Below, in pieces: positions 47,971-56,903 of a stretch of 64,000 nucleotides of DNA. Origin of the DNA: Alphaproteobacteria bacterium (GTDB taxonomy: Bacteria > Pseudomonadota > Alphaproteobacteria > TMED109); NCBI GenBank assembly GCA_022825235.1, contig JAJDYI010000066.1, forward strand, positions 1 to 64,000. Reading direction: 5' to 3'. A program made the position numbers and the translations under genes. Each line of letters starts with the position of its first letter. The first letter of the stretch is position 1. The notes under the pieces are model-generated. The model did not search any database and was not told where the DNA came from. It saw only the letters and a program-made list of their open reading frames with translations.

Positions 47971-48606
47971 TCAAGGATTGCCTTCCGCGACGAGGTCGCC
48001 GCGCTGGCGATACTCGCGCAGCGCCTGAAGGATGATGAGCGCGGCGGACCAGAGGAACAGACCCGCCATTGCCGCGGCCACCGCCAGGTCGGGCCAGGCG
48101 GTGCCGGACGCCCACACGCCGCTCGCGGCCAAAATGACCGCGACATTGCCGATGGCGTCGTTCCGGCTGCATAGCCAGACGGAGCGAACGTTGGCCTCGC
48201 CGTTGCGGAACCGCAGGAGCAGGAGCACGCTGGTGAGGTTCGCCGCCAGCGCCAGGAAGCCAACCAGCCCCATGACCTCCGCTTGCGGAACCCCGAGGAC
48301 CAGTACCGCATAGAGAGTGTCGCCGAACACCCAGAGCCCCATCAGGGCCAGGGTCACGCCCTTGAACAATGCAGCCGCGGTCCGCGCACGCAGCGACTTG
48401 CCGATGACGTAGAGGCTGATCCCGTACGTCAGGGTGTCGCCGAGAAAGTCGAGCGCATCGGCCTGAAGCGCCTGCGAGCCCGCCATCATCCCGGCCGTCA
48501 TCTCGATACCGAACATGGCGGCGTTGATCGCGATGACGGCCCATAGCACACGCTTGTAGACGGGCGACATTCCGTCGAACTTGTACTCTTGCGGACAGCA
48601 GCTCAC
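47971..48606 (-). CDS. CDF-like cation transporter under MerR control
   Basis: This 211-residue membrane protein resembles short cation-diffusion-facilitator-type metal exporters. It starts with a vicinal Cys pair (SCCPQEYKFDG) typical of this subgroup, has about six membrane helices, and carries acidic metal-site residues in QADALDFLGDTLTYG (helix 2) and SRNDAIGNVAV (helix 5). The usual cytoplasmic C-terminal domain is absent. GTG at 48606 is preferred since the Cys pair is conserved in the family; ATG at 48570 would remove it. Its promoter is the 19-bp-spacer MerR type shared with the divergent regulator. Metal (Zn, Cd, Co) is not determined. Confidence 0.82.
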   Translation of the reverse strand: MSCCPQEYKFDGMSPVYKRVLWAVIAINAAMFGIEMTAGMMAGSQALQADALDFLGDTLTYGISLYVIGKSLRARTAAALFKGVTLALMGLWVFGDTLYAVLVLGVPQAEVMGLVGFLALAANLTSVLLLLRFRNGEANVRSVWLCSRNDAIGNVAVILAASGVWASGTAWPDLAVAAAMAGLFLWSAALIILQALREYRQRGDLVAEGNP

Positions 48607-48650
48607 GCTAATCGCTCGCTTCCAAGTTGACCGAGAGCCGGGTCGATGCA

Positions 48651-48681
48651 AACCTAACACCTACAGTAGCTGTAGGTTCAA
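48651..48681 (-). promoter_or_regulatory. MerR-type promoter with 19-bp spacer
   Basis: On the minus strand, TTGAAC (48676-48681) and TAGGTT (48651-48656) flank a 19-base spacer holding the dyad ACCTACAG-TAG-CTGTAGGT (48659-48677), whose right arm runs into the -35. This is the metal-activated MerR promoter design, aimed at the CDF-like transporter. Confidence 0.9.
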
Positions 48682-48691
48682 GGGGAAATTA

Positions 48692-49147
48692 ATGGCGACA
48701 AGATTGACGATCGGTCGCGCCGCGGAAGCGGCGGGCTGCAAGGTACAAACCATCCGGTACTACGAGCAGATCGGGCTCCTTCACCGCCCACCCCGCTCGG
48801 AAGGCAACCAGCGACTGTTTGCGCACGAGGACATCCGCCGCTTGGCGTTCATCCGGCACGCCCGGGCCCTTGGCTTCCCCCTGCAGGCCATCCGTGACCT
48901 GCTGAGTCTCGGTGACGAGCCGGACCAGCCCTGCGAGGCTGTAGACGCCATTGCAAGGGCGCAGCTGGGAGACGTGGAACAGCGGATCACGTACCTGCAG
49001 GCATTGCGCTCTGAACTCAAACGCATGGTCGAACAATGCAGGGGCGGGCGCATCGCCGATTGTCGGGTCATCGAGGTCCTGAGCGACCACACGCGGCGCG
49101 AAATGTTCGACCATGCAGTGCCCCGTTCCGGCGTCGGATCGCCGTAG
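48692..49147 (+). CDS. MerR-family metal-responsive regulator (ZntR/CadR/PbrR-like)
   Basis: This 151-residue activator has the MerR winged helix (VQTIRYYEQIGLLHRP), a dimerisation helix (about 85-115) and metal cysteines at 81, 116 and 124. An extra Cys near 80 (DQPCEAVD) together with the C-x7-C loop is the pattern of divalent-metal sensors (Zn, Cd, Pb) rather than CueR. AGGGGAAAT precedes the ATG. It is divergent from the CDF-like transporter and co-directional with thiL, from which about 170 bases separate it. Confidence 0.9.
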   Translation: MATRLTIGRAAEAAGCKVQTIRYYEQIGLLHRPPRSEGNQRLFAHEDIRRLAFIRHARALGFPLQAIRDLLSLGDEPDQPCEAVDAIARAQLGDVEQRITYLQALRSELKRMVEQCRGGRIADCRVIEVLSDHTRREMFDHAVPRSGVGSP

Positions 49148-49316
49148 CCACCGGGCGCGCCGCGGCCCCTGTCACGGCCATCAGATGGCCTTCCGGCACC
49201 GCACCAGACAACGCCCGGGAAGAGGAGGACGCCAAGTGGCAGACGTGTCGACCGGACGGCTGACCGCACCGGCCCGCGTTCGCACGCCGGACTCGGTGGC
49301 ATCTGCGTGAACCACA

Positions 49317-50297
49317 GTGGATGAGCACGACATCCTGACGCGCCATCTGCGTCCGCTAGCGGCTGACTTCGCGCCCGCACGCGGGTTGCTGGACGATGCG
49401 GCGGTCGTGCGCAGCCACGAAGCGCTTGCAATCAGCACGGACACGCTGGTGGAAGGCGTGCACTTCCCATCGGGCGCCCTGTCTGCGGAGCAGGTCGCAA
49501 GGCGGTCGCTCCGCGTCAACTTGTCCGACCTGGCAGCCTCTGGCGCGACGCCGCTGTGCTACCTCCTGTCCCTCCAATTGCCCCCGACCACCGACGCAGA
49601 CTGGATGGCGGCATTTGCTGCCGGCCTTCGGCAGGACCAGGAACAGTTCGGCCTGCACCTTGCCGGCGGCGACACGGTCGGGACGCCGGGACCGCTGGCC
49701 GTCTCCATTACGGTGATGGGCCGAGTTGCGCTTGGCGATGCCATGCCGCGAGCGGGGGCCAAGACGGGCGATACCCTGCTGGTGACCGGGACCATCGGCG
49801 ACGCGCATATCGGCCGCCTCCAGCTGGAAGGCCGGCTCCCGGCTGATGCCGGCGCCGAGGCACTTGCCGAACGCTTCCTCCTGCCCACGCCCCGGCTCGA
49901 GGTCGGTCGGAAACTTGCCGCGCTGGCCCACGCCGCCGTCGACATCTCCGATGGCCTGACAGCGGATGTGCGGAACCTTTGCGTTGCCGCCGGGAAAGGA
50001 GCGCGGCTCCGGCTGGCCGAGGTTCCGCTGTCGGCAAGTGCCCGAAGCGTCGTGAACGGAGGGCATCTCACGCTCGAGGAGCTGGCGAACAGCGGTGACG
50101 ACTACGAGATCCTGTTCAGCGTGCCACAGCATGCCGTGCGGGAAGCGATCGAAACTGCGACCGAGTCCGCGGTCACGATGACCGCGATTGGCGAAGTGAC
50201 TGACGGCGAGGACGTGACAATGGTTGCGCCCGAGGGTGGCGCGCCGCGCACTGCTCACGGTGGCTACTTGCATACGTGGGCCAAACCCACCGGTTGA
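49317..50297 (+). CDS. thiL: Thiamine-monophosphate kinase
   Basis: This 326-residue enzyme phosphorylates thiamine monophosphate to thiamine pyrophosphate. The ATP/Mg region LDDAAVV and STDTLVEGVHF, SLRVNLSDLAASGATP, HLAGGDTVG, AAVDISDGLTADV and NSGDDYEILF are all diagnostic of the PurM-like fold. GTG start. It normally follows nusB; here it resumes the block after the metal module and is followed by hppA. Confidence 0.95.
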   Translation: MDEHDILTRHLRPLAADFAPARGLLDDAAVVRSHEALAISTDTLVEGVHFPSGALSAEQVARRSLRVNLSDLAASGATPLCYLLSLQLPPTTDADWMAAFAAGLRQDQEQFGLHLAGGDTVGTPGPLAVSITVMGRVALGDAMPRAGAKTGDTLLVTGTIGDAHIGRLQLEGRLPADAGAEALAERFLLPTPRLEVGRKLAALAHAAVDISDGLTADVRNLCVAAGKGARLRLAEVPLSASARSVVNGGHLTLEELANSGDDYEILFSVPQHAVREAIETATESAVTMTAIGEVTDGEDVTMVAPEGGAPRTAHGGYLHTWAKPTG

Positions 50298-50459
50298 GCC
50301 GGGTCGCGAGTGGCCCTTCCGTTTGCGTCCGATGGCGACAGTTTTTATCTTCTGACGCGGCTTGAGCTAGTCGCCAGCCCACATTCTTTCCCCATCGCAG
50401 GACACGCCCGGACATACTGAGTCCGGGCCTCGCCGAATCCCCCTGAGGAACGTCAGCTC

Positions 50460-52568
50460 ATGAGCATGGAACTCTGGTTTGCAGTCGCGTGCGGCGCACT
50501 CGCTCTCGTCTATGGCCTCTTCACCGCCCGGGCCGTGCTTCGGGCCAGTGCCGGTGAAACCCAGATGCAGGACATCTCCAACGCCATCCAGGTGGGTGCC
50601 GCGGCGTACCTCAACCGGCAGTACCGTACGGTGGCGGTGGTCGGCGTCGTGATCTTCGTGATCCTGGCGCTCGTGCTCGAAATCCCGGTGGCGATCGGCT
50701 TTCTCATCGGTGCGGCGCTGTCCGGGGCCGCCGGCTACATCGGCATGGTGGTCTCGACACGCGCGAACGTGCGCACGGCCGAGGCCGCCCGGACGGGACT
50801 CGCCGAAGGGCTGTCGCTCGCCTTTCGCTCCGGCGCCGTGACCGGCATGCTCGTCGCCGGGCTCGCCCTCCTCGCTGTCACCGTCTACTACATGATCCTG
50901 CTCGAAGCGGGCGCCACCGGCCGGAGCCTGATCGACCCGCTGGTGGCGCTGGGCTTCGGCGCCTCCCTGATCTCGATTTTTGCGCGGCTCGGCGGCGGCA
51001 TCTTCACGAAGGGGGCCGACGTGGGCGCCGACCTCGTCGGCAAGGTCGAGGCGGGCATTCCGGAGGACGACCCGAGGAACCCGGCAGTCATCGCGGACAA
51101 TGTTGGCGACAACGTCGGTGATTGCGCCGGGATGGCGGCCGACCTCTTCGAAACCTACGCCGTGACCGTCGTCGCGACGATGGTGCTGGCCTCGATCTAC
51201 TTCACCGGCGCGGACATGTCGACGATGATGGCCTTGCCGCTGGTGATCGGCGGCGTGTGCGTCATCGCCTCCATCCTTGGCACCTATTTCGTCAAGCTCG
51301 GGGCCAGCGGCTCCATCATGGGCGCGCTGTACCGGGGCTTCGTGGTGGCGGCGGTCCTGTCGCTGTTCGGCATCGCCGTCGCGATCGAGTGGCTGATCGG
51401 TTTTGCCGGCAGCATCGGGACGGCCGGCGAGTCACTCTCCGGCGGCGCATTGTTCGGCTGCGCGGTCATCGGCCTCGTCGTAACCGGGCTGCTGATCTGG
51501 GTCACCGAGTACTACACCGGCACGGAGTACCGCCCGGTACGCGCCGTGGCGAAGGCCTCCGAAACCGGCCACGCCACGAACGTAATCCAGGGCCTGGCGG
51601 TCTCCATGGAGGCCACCGCGGTCCCGGCCGTGATCATCTGCGCGGCCATCATTGCGAGCTATCTGTTTGCCGGCCTGTTCGGGATCGCCATCGCCGTCAC
51701 CAGCATGCTGGCGCTGGCCGGGATGGTGGTCGCGCTGGATGCCTACGGACCCGTGACCGACAACGCCGGCGGGATCGCCGAGATGGCGAACCTACCGACC
51801 GACGTGCGGAAGACGACCGACGCGCTCGACGCCGTCGGCAACACCACGAAGGCGGTCACCAAGGGCTATGCGATCGGCTCGGCCGGTCTCGGCGCGCTGG
51901 TGCTGTTCACCGCCTACACGGCCGATCTCGAGTTCTTCGGCGGTCATCCGGAAACCTACCCGTATTTCGCGGGACTCACGCTCGATTTCTCCCTCGCCAA
52001 CCCCTACGTGGTGGTGGGTCTCTTGTTGGGCGGCCTCATGCCGTACCTGTTCGGCGCGCTGTCCATGATGGCCGTGGGCCGGGCGGCCGGCGCGGTGGTG
52101 CTCGAAGTCCGCCGCCAGTTCCGGGACATCGCCGGCATCATGGAGGGGACCGCCAAGCCGGACTACGGGCGCGCCGTCGACATGCTGACCCGCCGGGCGA
52201 TTCGGGAGATGATCATCCCGTCGCTGCTGCCGGTCCTCATGCCGATCGTATTTTTTGTGCTGGTCAACCTGATCGCTGATAAGGCCGCGGCGTTCTCCGC
52301 GCTAGGTGCGATGCTGCTCGGCGTCATCGTCACCGGGCTGTTCGTCGCCGTCAGCATGACCGCCGGCGGCGGCGCCTGGGACAACGCGAAGAAGTACATC
52401 GAAGACGGAAACCTTGGCGGCAAGGGCTCCGAGACGCACAAGGCGGCCGTCACCGGGGACACGGTCGGCGACCCTTACAAGGACACCGCGGGTCCGGCCG
52501 TCAACCCGATGATCAAGATCACCAACATCGTGGCGCTCCTGCTACTCGCGGTGCTCGCGCACGCGTAA
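50460..52568 (+). CDS. hppA: Membrane H+-translocating pyrophosphatase
   Basis: This 702-residue integral membrane enzyme hydrolyses pyrophosphate and pumps protons across the inner membrane. It has about 16 membrane helices. The substrate site motifs [15 protein letters not shown] and [19 protein letters not shown] are intact, as are the C-terminal acidic motifs ([18 protein letters not shown]). The diagnostic GNTTKA has Lys where potassium-dependent enzymes have Ala, so it should be the potassium-independent proton pump. It follows thiL on the same strand with a 162-base gap. Confidence 0.97.
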   Translation: MSMELWFAVACGALALVYGLFTARAVLRASAGETQMQDISNAIQVGAAAYLNRQYRTVAVVGVVIFVILALVLEIPVAIGFLIGAALSGAAGYIGMVVSTRANVRTAEAARTGLAEGLSLAFRSGAVTGMLVAGLALLAVTVYYMILLEAGATGRSLIDPLVALGFGASLISIFARLGGGIFTKGADVGADLVGKVEAGIPEDDPRNPAVIADNVGDNVGDCAGMAADLFETYAVTVVATMVLASIYFTGADMSTMMALPLVIGGVCVIASILGTYFVKLGASGSIMGALYRGFVVAAVLSLFGIAVAIEWLIGFAGSIGTAGESLSGGALFGCAVIGLVVTGLLIWVTEYYTGTEYRPVRAVAKASETGHATNVIQGLAVSMEATAVPAVIICAAIIASYLFAGLFGIAIAVTSMLALAGMVVALDAYGPVTDNAGGIAEMANLPTDVRKTTDALDAVGNTTKAVTKGYAIGSAGLGALVLFTAYTADLEFFGGHPETYPYFAGLTLDFSLANPYVVVGLLLGGLMPYLFGALSMMAVGRAAGAVVLEVRRQFRDIAGIMEGTAKPDYGRAVDMLTRRAIREMIIPSLLPVLMPIVFFVLVNLIADKAAAFSALGAMLLGVIVTGLFVAVSMTAGGGAWDNAKKYIEDGNLGGKGSETHKAAVTGDTVGDPYKDTAGPAVNPMIKITNIVALLLLAVLAHA

Positions 52569-53090
52569 CTCCCAGTCAACCGGGCTGCGTTCCCACCGGC
52601 CGCCGGAGCTGCTTCCGGCCGGCCGGAGGCCGAGGTGGGCGATCTGCGGGGGGCGCACCTCTGCATCGGCGCCGCGACGTCGGACAGTCGTGGCCGGCAG
52701 TCCGGGGCCGCCTGCAGGGTCATACGGACGCCTGCATGCGCCGTTCGCGCGACGTGAGTTCGCCCGGGCACGCGCGCCGGTCGAACCGTTCACGAGGGTG
52801 CACCGTGACGTCGGCCCGACTGACCGCCGCCCACGGCAGTACCTGCATTGACCGAAACTGGTCCGACGGGCCGCCAAGCCGCACGGGGCCCCGAACCCGT
52901 CCGCGACCGAAACGCCGGCGCCGGCGGAACCGGCCGCCCGACGCTCTTTCCCGGTGATGTCCGTCAGGACCGCCGTGACGGCGCGGAGCGCCCATTTGGA
53001 GCCCTGAACGGAACCCTCTACGCTTCGCACGCGTCCGGTCTGTGCGGACGTGAAGCATCGGACGGAGGCAACCGGCTACCGGAGGAACGC
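52569..53090. other. Intergenic region after hppA
   Basis: No gene is supportable here. A GC-rich hairpin (GCCGGA/TCCGGC, 52602-52619) about 33 bases after the hppA stop could end transcription, though no T-tract follows. The rest has no recognised motifs. Confidence 0.4.
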
Positions 53091-53519
53091 ATGGCGTGCA
53101 TTCGTGACATCCTGATGGAAAAAGGCGTTGAAGTCACCACGGTCGACCCGGAACAAACCGTCCAAGAGGCAGCGTCCATCCTCTCCCGCCTCGGCATCGG
53201 CGCCCTGCCGGTCCTCCAAGACGGCGCGCTTGTCGGCATTATCTCGGAGCGGGACATTGCCTATTCGGTGGGCGTCAAGGGAGTCCGCACCTCCACGCGC
53301 AAGGTGCGCGAACTGATGTCCGGCAATCCCAGGACGTGTACGGCCGAGGAATCCGTGGAGGAGGTGCTCGAGCGCATGAACCAGCGACGGGTGCGTCACC
53401 TGCCGGTGATGGATGGCGATAGACTCGCCGGCATCGTGAGCATCCGCGACCTCGTCCGGGTCCGCCTTGGCGCGGCGCTGGCGGAAGCCGACCAACTTCG
53501 CGAATACATCCAGAACTAG
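53091..53519 (+). CDS. Tandem CBS-domain protein
   Basis: This 142-residue protein is two CBS domains (about 5-60 and 72-130), a Bateman module that binds adenine nucleotides and senses energy state. The first has LGIGALPVLQDGALVGIISERD, too long to be chance, and the second RRVRHLPVMDGDRLAGIVS. No enzyme or transporter domain is attached. GGAGGAACGC before the ATG fixes the start. It is 121 bases ahead of a PLP lyase gene; a regulatory partner cannot be named. Confidence 0.9.
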   Translation: MACIRDILMEKGVEVTTVDPEQTVQEAASILSRLGIGALPVLQDGALVGIISERDIAYSVGVKGVRTSTRKVRELMSGNPRTCTAEESVEEVLERMNQRRVRHLPVMDGDRLAGIVSIRDLVRVRLGAALAEADQLREYIQN

Positions 53520-53640
53520 GTCAGGGCCGCCGGCCCACGCCGCCCGGGATCGTCATGCCGCCACCACCCGCCGTTCACTCCGAACTCGATCTCGTCGGCA
53601 ACGCCCCGCTCGCCGAGCGCACGCCTTGCGAGACCCGCCA

Positions 53641-54807
53641 ATGAGTGGCCAGAACAACCGCTTCGAAACGCGCGCGATTCATGCGGGGCAGGAGCCGGAT
53701 CCTTCGACCGGCGCCGTGATCACGCCGATCTACGCCACATCGACCTACGTGCAGCGCGAGCCCGCCGTGCACCAGGGCTATGAATATTCGCGCACCGGCA
53801 ATCCCACGCGGGCCGCCTACGAACGGTCCATCGCTGACCTGGAAGGCGGGCGGCACGGGTTCGCGTACGCCTCCGGCATGGCCGCCGCCGACGCCGTGCT
53901 TACCTTGTTGGATTCGAGCAATCACGTCCTCGCCATGGATGACCTCTATGGCGGGACCAGGAGACTGTTCGAGCGGGTTCGCCGCGACGCCTCGAACCTC
54001 CGCTTCTCGTTCGCGGACCTGGCGGACGACGCCGTGCTGGAGCGCACCATCGATTCGGGCGTGCAGATGGTGTGGGTGGAGACGCCCACCAACCCGATGC
54101 TCAAGCTGGTGGACCTGGCCAAGGTGGCGGACTTGGCCCATCGGGTCGGCGCGATCGCGGTCGCCGACAACACCTTTGCCTCTCCCTTTCTCCAGCGTCC
54201 CCTCGAACTCGGCTTCGACATCGTCGTGCATTCGGCGACCAAGTACCTGAACGGCCACTCCGACATCGTGGGCGGCGTCGCCGTCACCCGTGACGACGGC
54301 ATCGCCGAACAGCTCGCGTTCCTCCAGAACGCCGTCGGCGGCATCCAGGGTCCGTTCGACGCCTTTCTGGCCCACCGCGGCCTGAAGACCCTGGCCCTCA
54401 GGATGGAACGGCACGTCGCCAACGCCACGACCATCGCCGCCTGGCTGGAGGCGCGGCCCGAGATCGAAGCTGTGCTCTACCCCGGCCTTCCAAGCCATCC
54501 CCAGCACGCCCTGGCGCGACGCCAGATGCCGTTGGGGGCGGGCGGTATCGTCACTGCGATCGTGCGCGGGGATCTCGACGCCTCGCGCCGCATGCTGGCG
54601 TCCTGCGAGGTCTTCGCATTGGCCGAATCCCTGGGCGGCGTCGAGAGCCTGATCGAGCATCCCGCGCTCATGACGCACGCCTCGGTACCGCCGGCGGTGC
54701 GGGCCGAGCTGGGCATCAGCGACGGGTTGATTCGCCTGTCCGTCGGCATCGAGCACGTGTCCGATCTGATCGCCGACCTGGAACAGGCCCTCGGCCAGGT
54801 CCGCTAG
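53641..54807 (+). CDS. Cystathionine gamma-lyase/synthase-type PLP enzyme
   Basis: This 388-residue enzyme is of the Cys/Met metabolism PLP family. The tyrosine/arginine segment YEYSRTGNPTR, the loop YASGMAAADAVL, and the Schiff-base Lys in HSATKYLNGHSD are clear, as is the late ESLGGVESLIEHPALMTH. It may cleave cystathionine to cysteine or form cystathionine from homoserine esters; sequence alone does not separate these. With metY it offers a trans-sulfuration or direct sulfhydrylation set. It is followed immediately by the SixA-like gene. Confidence 0.93.
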   Translation: MSGQNNRFETRAIHAGQEPDPSTGAVITPIYATSTYVQREPAVHQGYEYSRTGNPTRAAYERSIADLEGGRHGFAYASGMAAADAVLTLLDSSNHVLAMDDLYGGTRRLFERVRRDASNLRFSFADLADDAVLERTIDSGVQMVWVETPTNPMLKLVDLAKVADLAHRVGAIAVADNTFASPFLQRPLELGFDIVVHSATKYLNGHSDIVGGVAVTRDDGIAEQLAFLQNAVGGIQGPFDAFLAHRGLKTLALRMERHVANATTIAAWLEARPEIEAVLYPGLPSHPQHALARRQMPLGAGGIVTAIVRGDLDASRRMLASCEVFALAESLGGVESLIEHPALMTHASVPPAVRAELGISDGLIRLSVGIEHVSDLIADLEQALGQVR

Positions 54808-54809
54808 CC

Positions 54810-55319
54810 TTGCGGACCCTCTATCTCCTGCGGCACGCGAAGTCTTCCTGGGCCCGGCCGCTCCTGCGCGACCACGACCGGCCGCTGGCCCGCCGTGGCC
54901 AAGTCGCCAGCAGGGCCATCGCCGACTACATCGCCGGCAGCCACCCGCTGCCCGATCTCGTCATCAGCTCGACGGCGGTGCGCACGGTCCAGACCGCCCG
55001 GCTGGTCGTGGCACGCTGGAAACCCCGTCCGCCGGTCCTGGAGGACGCCACGCTCTATCTCGGCACGCCGAGCGAGATGCTCAGTTGCATTCACGCGGTC
55101 GTGGGCGCCCCCGTGCTCATGCTGATCGGGCACAATCCGGGAACCGCCGAACTCGGCCGACTGCTGGCCGGCGATCGCGACGCTCTGGGCGGCAAGTTTC
55201 CGACCGCCGGCCTGGCCGTGCTCACGTTTGCGGTCGATGACTGGGCACAGGCCGAACCCGGCGCCGGCCATCTGCAGGCCTTCGTGCAGCCGCGCAGCCT
55301 CCACGCCACGGTCCGCTGA
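54810..55319 (+). CDS. SixA-like histidine phosphatase
   Basis: This 169-residue phosphatase of the histidine phosphatase superfamily has the catalytic RHG-like motif LLRHAKSSW and the second His in LIGHNPGTAEL, with an Arg in SSTAVRTVQTA. Family members dephosphorylate phosphohistidine on signalling proteins or small molecules. A TTG start three bases after the preceding stop suggests translational coupling to the PLP lyase. The substrate is not defined. Confidence 0.86.
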   Translation: MRTLYLLRHAKSSWARPLLRDHDRPLARRGQVASRAIADYIAGSHPLPDLVISSTAVRTVQTARLVVARWKPRPPVLEDATLYLGTPSEMLSCIHAVVGAPVLMLIGHNPGTAELGRLLAGDRDALGGKFPTAGLAVLTFAVDDWAQAEPGAGHLQAFVQPRSLHATVR

Positions 55320-55362
55320 CCCGCCGGGAGCCCCCGGCCCGCCGCCCGGCAACCTGCCGCCG

Positions 55363-56247
55363 CTAGTCCGAGGAGGGCTTCTTCAACGCGTTCCGGACCG
55401 GTGGCAGGGCCTCCAGCCAGGCAACCAGCGCGTCGAGATCCTCGGGCGTCATCTTGCCCGTACTGTGCTCCACGACCAGGGCCATTGCACCGCCCGCGGC
55501 GTCGCCGTCCGGAGTCAGGCCGGTCTGGAGGAAGAAGCGCAGGTCCGTGGCGTCCCAGTCGAGTCCGGTGTCCGGGTCGGGCGTGAGATTGCCGGCGACG
55601 TCACCGTCCCCCAGCCGGGCGCCCGCCATGGCCATGCCGGTCCTGAGCGCGCCAAGCCGGTTTCGGGGGGTATGGCATTCGCCGCAATGTGCCAGCGCGT
55701 TCGCTAGGTAGCCCCCATGCGACGTCGTGTCGAGAGCATCGTCGGAAGGATCGAAGTACAGCAGGCGCCAGGCCCACAGACCAAGGCGCACGGAAAAGGG
55801 AAACGCCAGCTCGTGGCCAAGCGCCGCCTCGGGCACGGGCTCCACCGTGCGGAAAAAGGCGTAGAGATCGCGCGCGTCCCGGTCCGTCATGTGCGCGTAG
55901 CTGACGTACGGAAAGGCGGGGTAGTACGGCTGGCCCCCCGGGCTCACGCCGCGCTTGAGTGCCCGTACGAAATCGTCCTCGCTCCACGTCCCGATACCGT
56001 AGTCCGGATCGAAGGTGATGTTGGGCGCCCGGAAGATCCCGAAATCCGACTTCAGCGCTGGTCCGCCCGCGTAGGGCGGGCCGCGCCCTTCCACGTCGGT
56101 ATGACACGACGCGCATCCCGCAACGGCCGCGAGGTACGCGCCCCGCTCCGGGTCACCCGCGTGGGCCCCGGCCGCAACAAGTACCGTTGCCGCGGCCAGG
56201 GCGACGCGGCGTACTACTCGTCCTTGATCCGGAATGACTTGTGGCAT
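55363..56247 (-). CDS. Dihaem c-type cytochrome
   Basis: This 294-residue exported protein has a signal peptide (VVRRVALAAATVLVAAGAHA) and two haem-binding motifs, CASCH at 45-49 and CGECH near 188-192, each with a following Met-containing stretch. The layout resembles the cytochrome subunits of alcohol or aldehyde dehydrogenases, in particular their N-terminal two domains (YPAFPYVSYAHMTDRDARDLYAFF). No dehydrogenase partner is adjacent. Its ATG lies within the end of the cytochrome c-prime gene on the same strand, sharing 34 bases in another frame. Confidence 0.87.
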   Translation of the reverse strand: MPQVIPDQGRVVRRVALAAATVLVAAGAHAGDPERGAYLAAVAGCASCHTDVEGRGPPYAGGPALKSDFGIFRAPNITFDPDYGIGTWSEDDFVRALKRGVSPGGQPYYPAFPYVSYAHMTDRDARDLYAFFRTVEPVPEAALGHELAFPFSVRLGLWAWRLLYFDPSDDALDTTSHGGYLANALAHCGECHTPRNRLGALRTGMAMAGARLGDGDVAGNLTPDPDTGLDWDATDLRFFLQTGLTPDGDAAGGAMALVVEHSTGKMTPEDLDALVAWLEALPPVRNALKKPSSD

Positions 56248-56672
56248 GCGCCGCAGCTCTTGCCGAGCGTGCCCAACGCAGCGCCCACCGCCGCCATGTC
56301 ACCGCCTTCGGCCGCCGTGACGAGCGCCCGGGCCTTGCCAATCGTGTCCTCGAGTGCGGCGTCGAACTTGGCACGATCCTGCCAGATCTCGGGCCGGGCC
56401 TTGGTCTTGCCCTCGGCCGTGCCCTCCGGGAACGCGATACCGGCGTTCCCCAGCAGGTCGACGATCGCCTGCGTGTCCGTGACCAGACCGTCAGAGAAAT
56501 CCACCTGCCCCTTCACCAACAGGGCCACGTTGCCGATATGCCCGCCAACCGCCTTCATCAGGTTCTGGCGGTACTTGATCACGTGCTCAGGGGCGTTGGC
56601 GGCAGCGGCCGCTCCTCCCGCAACGGCGGCCGCCAGGACCGCCGCCAAGGCGACACGGACGAAGTGCTGCAT
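56214..56672 (-). CDS. Cytochrome c-prime/c-556 family protein
   Basis: This 152-residue exported four-helix-bundle cytochrome has a signal peptide (ending AVAGGAAAA) and the C-terminal haem motif CGACHKSFR near residues 141-149, the c-prime pattern. The N-terminal YRQNLMKAVGGHIGNV holds the probable axial Met. Such cytochromes bind NO or pass electrons. AAGGAGAGG before the ATG is strong. It leads the dihaem cytochrome gene with a 34-base overlap, so the two form an operon. Confidence 0.9.
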   Translation of the reverse strand: MQHFVRVALAAVLAAAVAGGAAAAANAPEHVIKYRQNLMKAVGGHIGNVALLVKGQVDFSDGLVTDTQAIVDLLGNAGIAFPEGTAEGKTKARPEIWQDRAKFDAALEDTIGKARALVTAAEGGDMAAVGAALGTLGKSCGACHKSFRIKDE

Positions 56673-56903
56673 GACCCTCTCCTTCCAGGAGTGTTTCGGT
56701 TACCGGTAAGTGTGTGGCGTTTTGGAGGTCAGGGCAAGCCGGGCCGCGCTCTCCGGGCGCACGCGTGCACCTGATGCGCCACCCACCACGCGCGTATGTC
56801 GCGGGCCGGTCGCGGGCGCGACCCGCAGGCGCCGTGGCGACGGGGCCTTCGCTAGACTGCCGGCCCCCACTTGCGCCGCGCGGCGCACCCGAGACGCGCG
56901 TTC

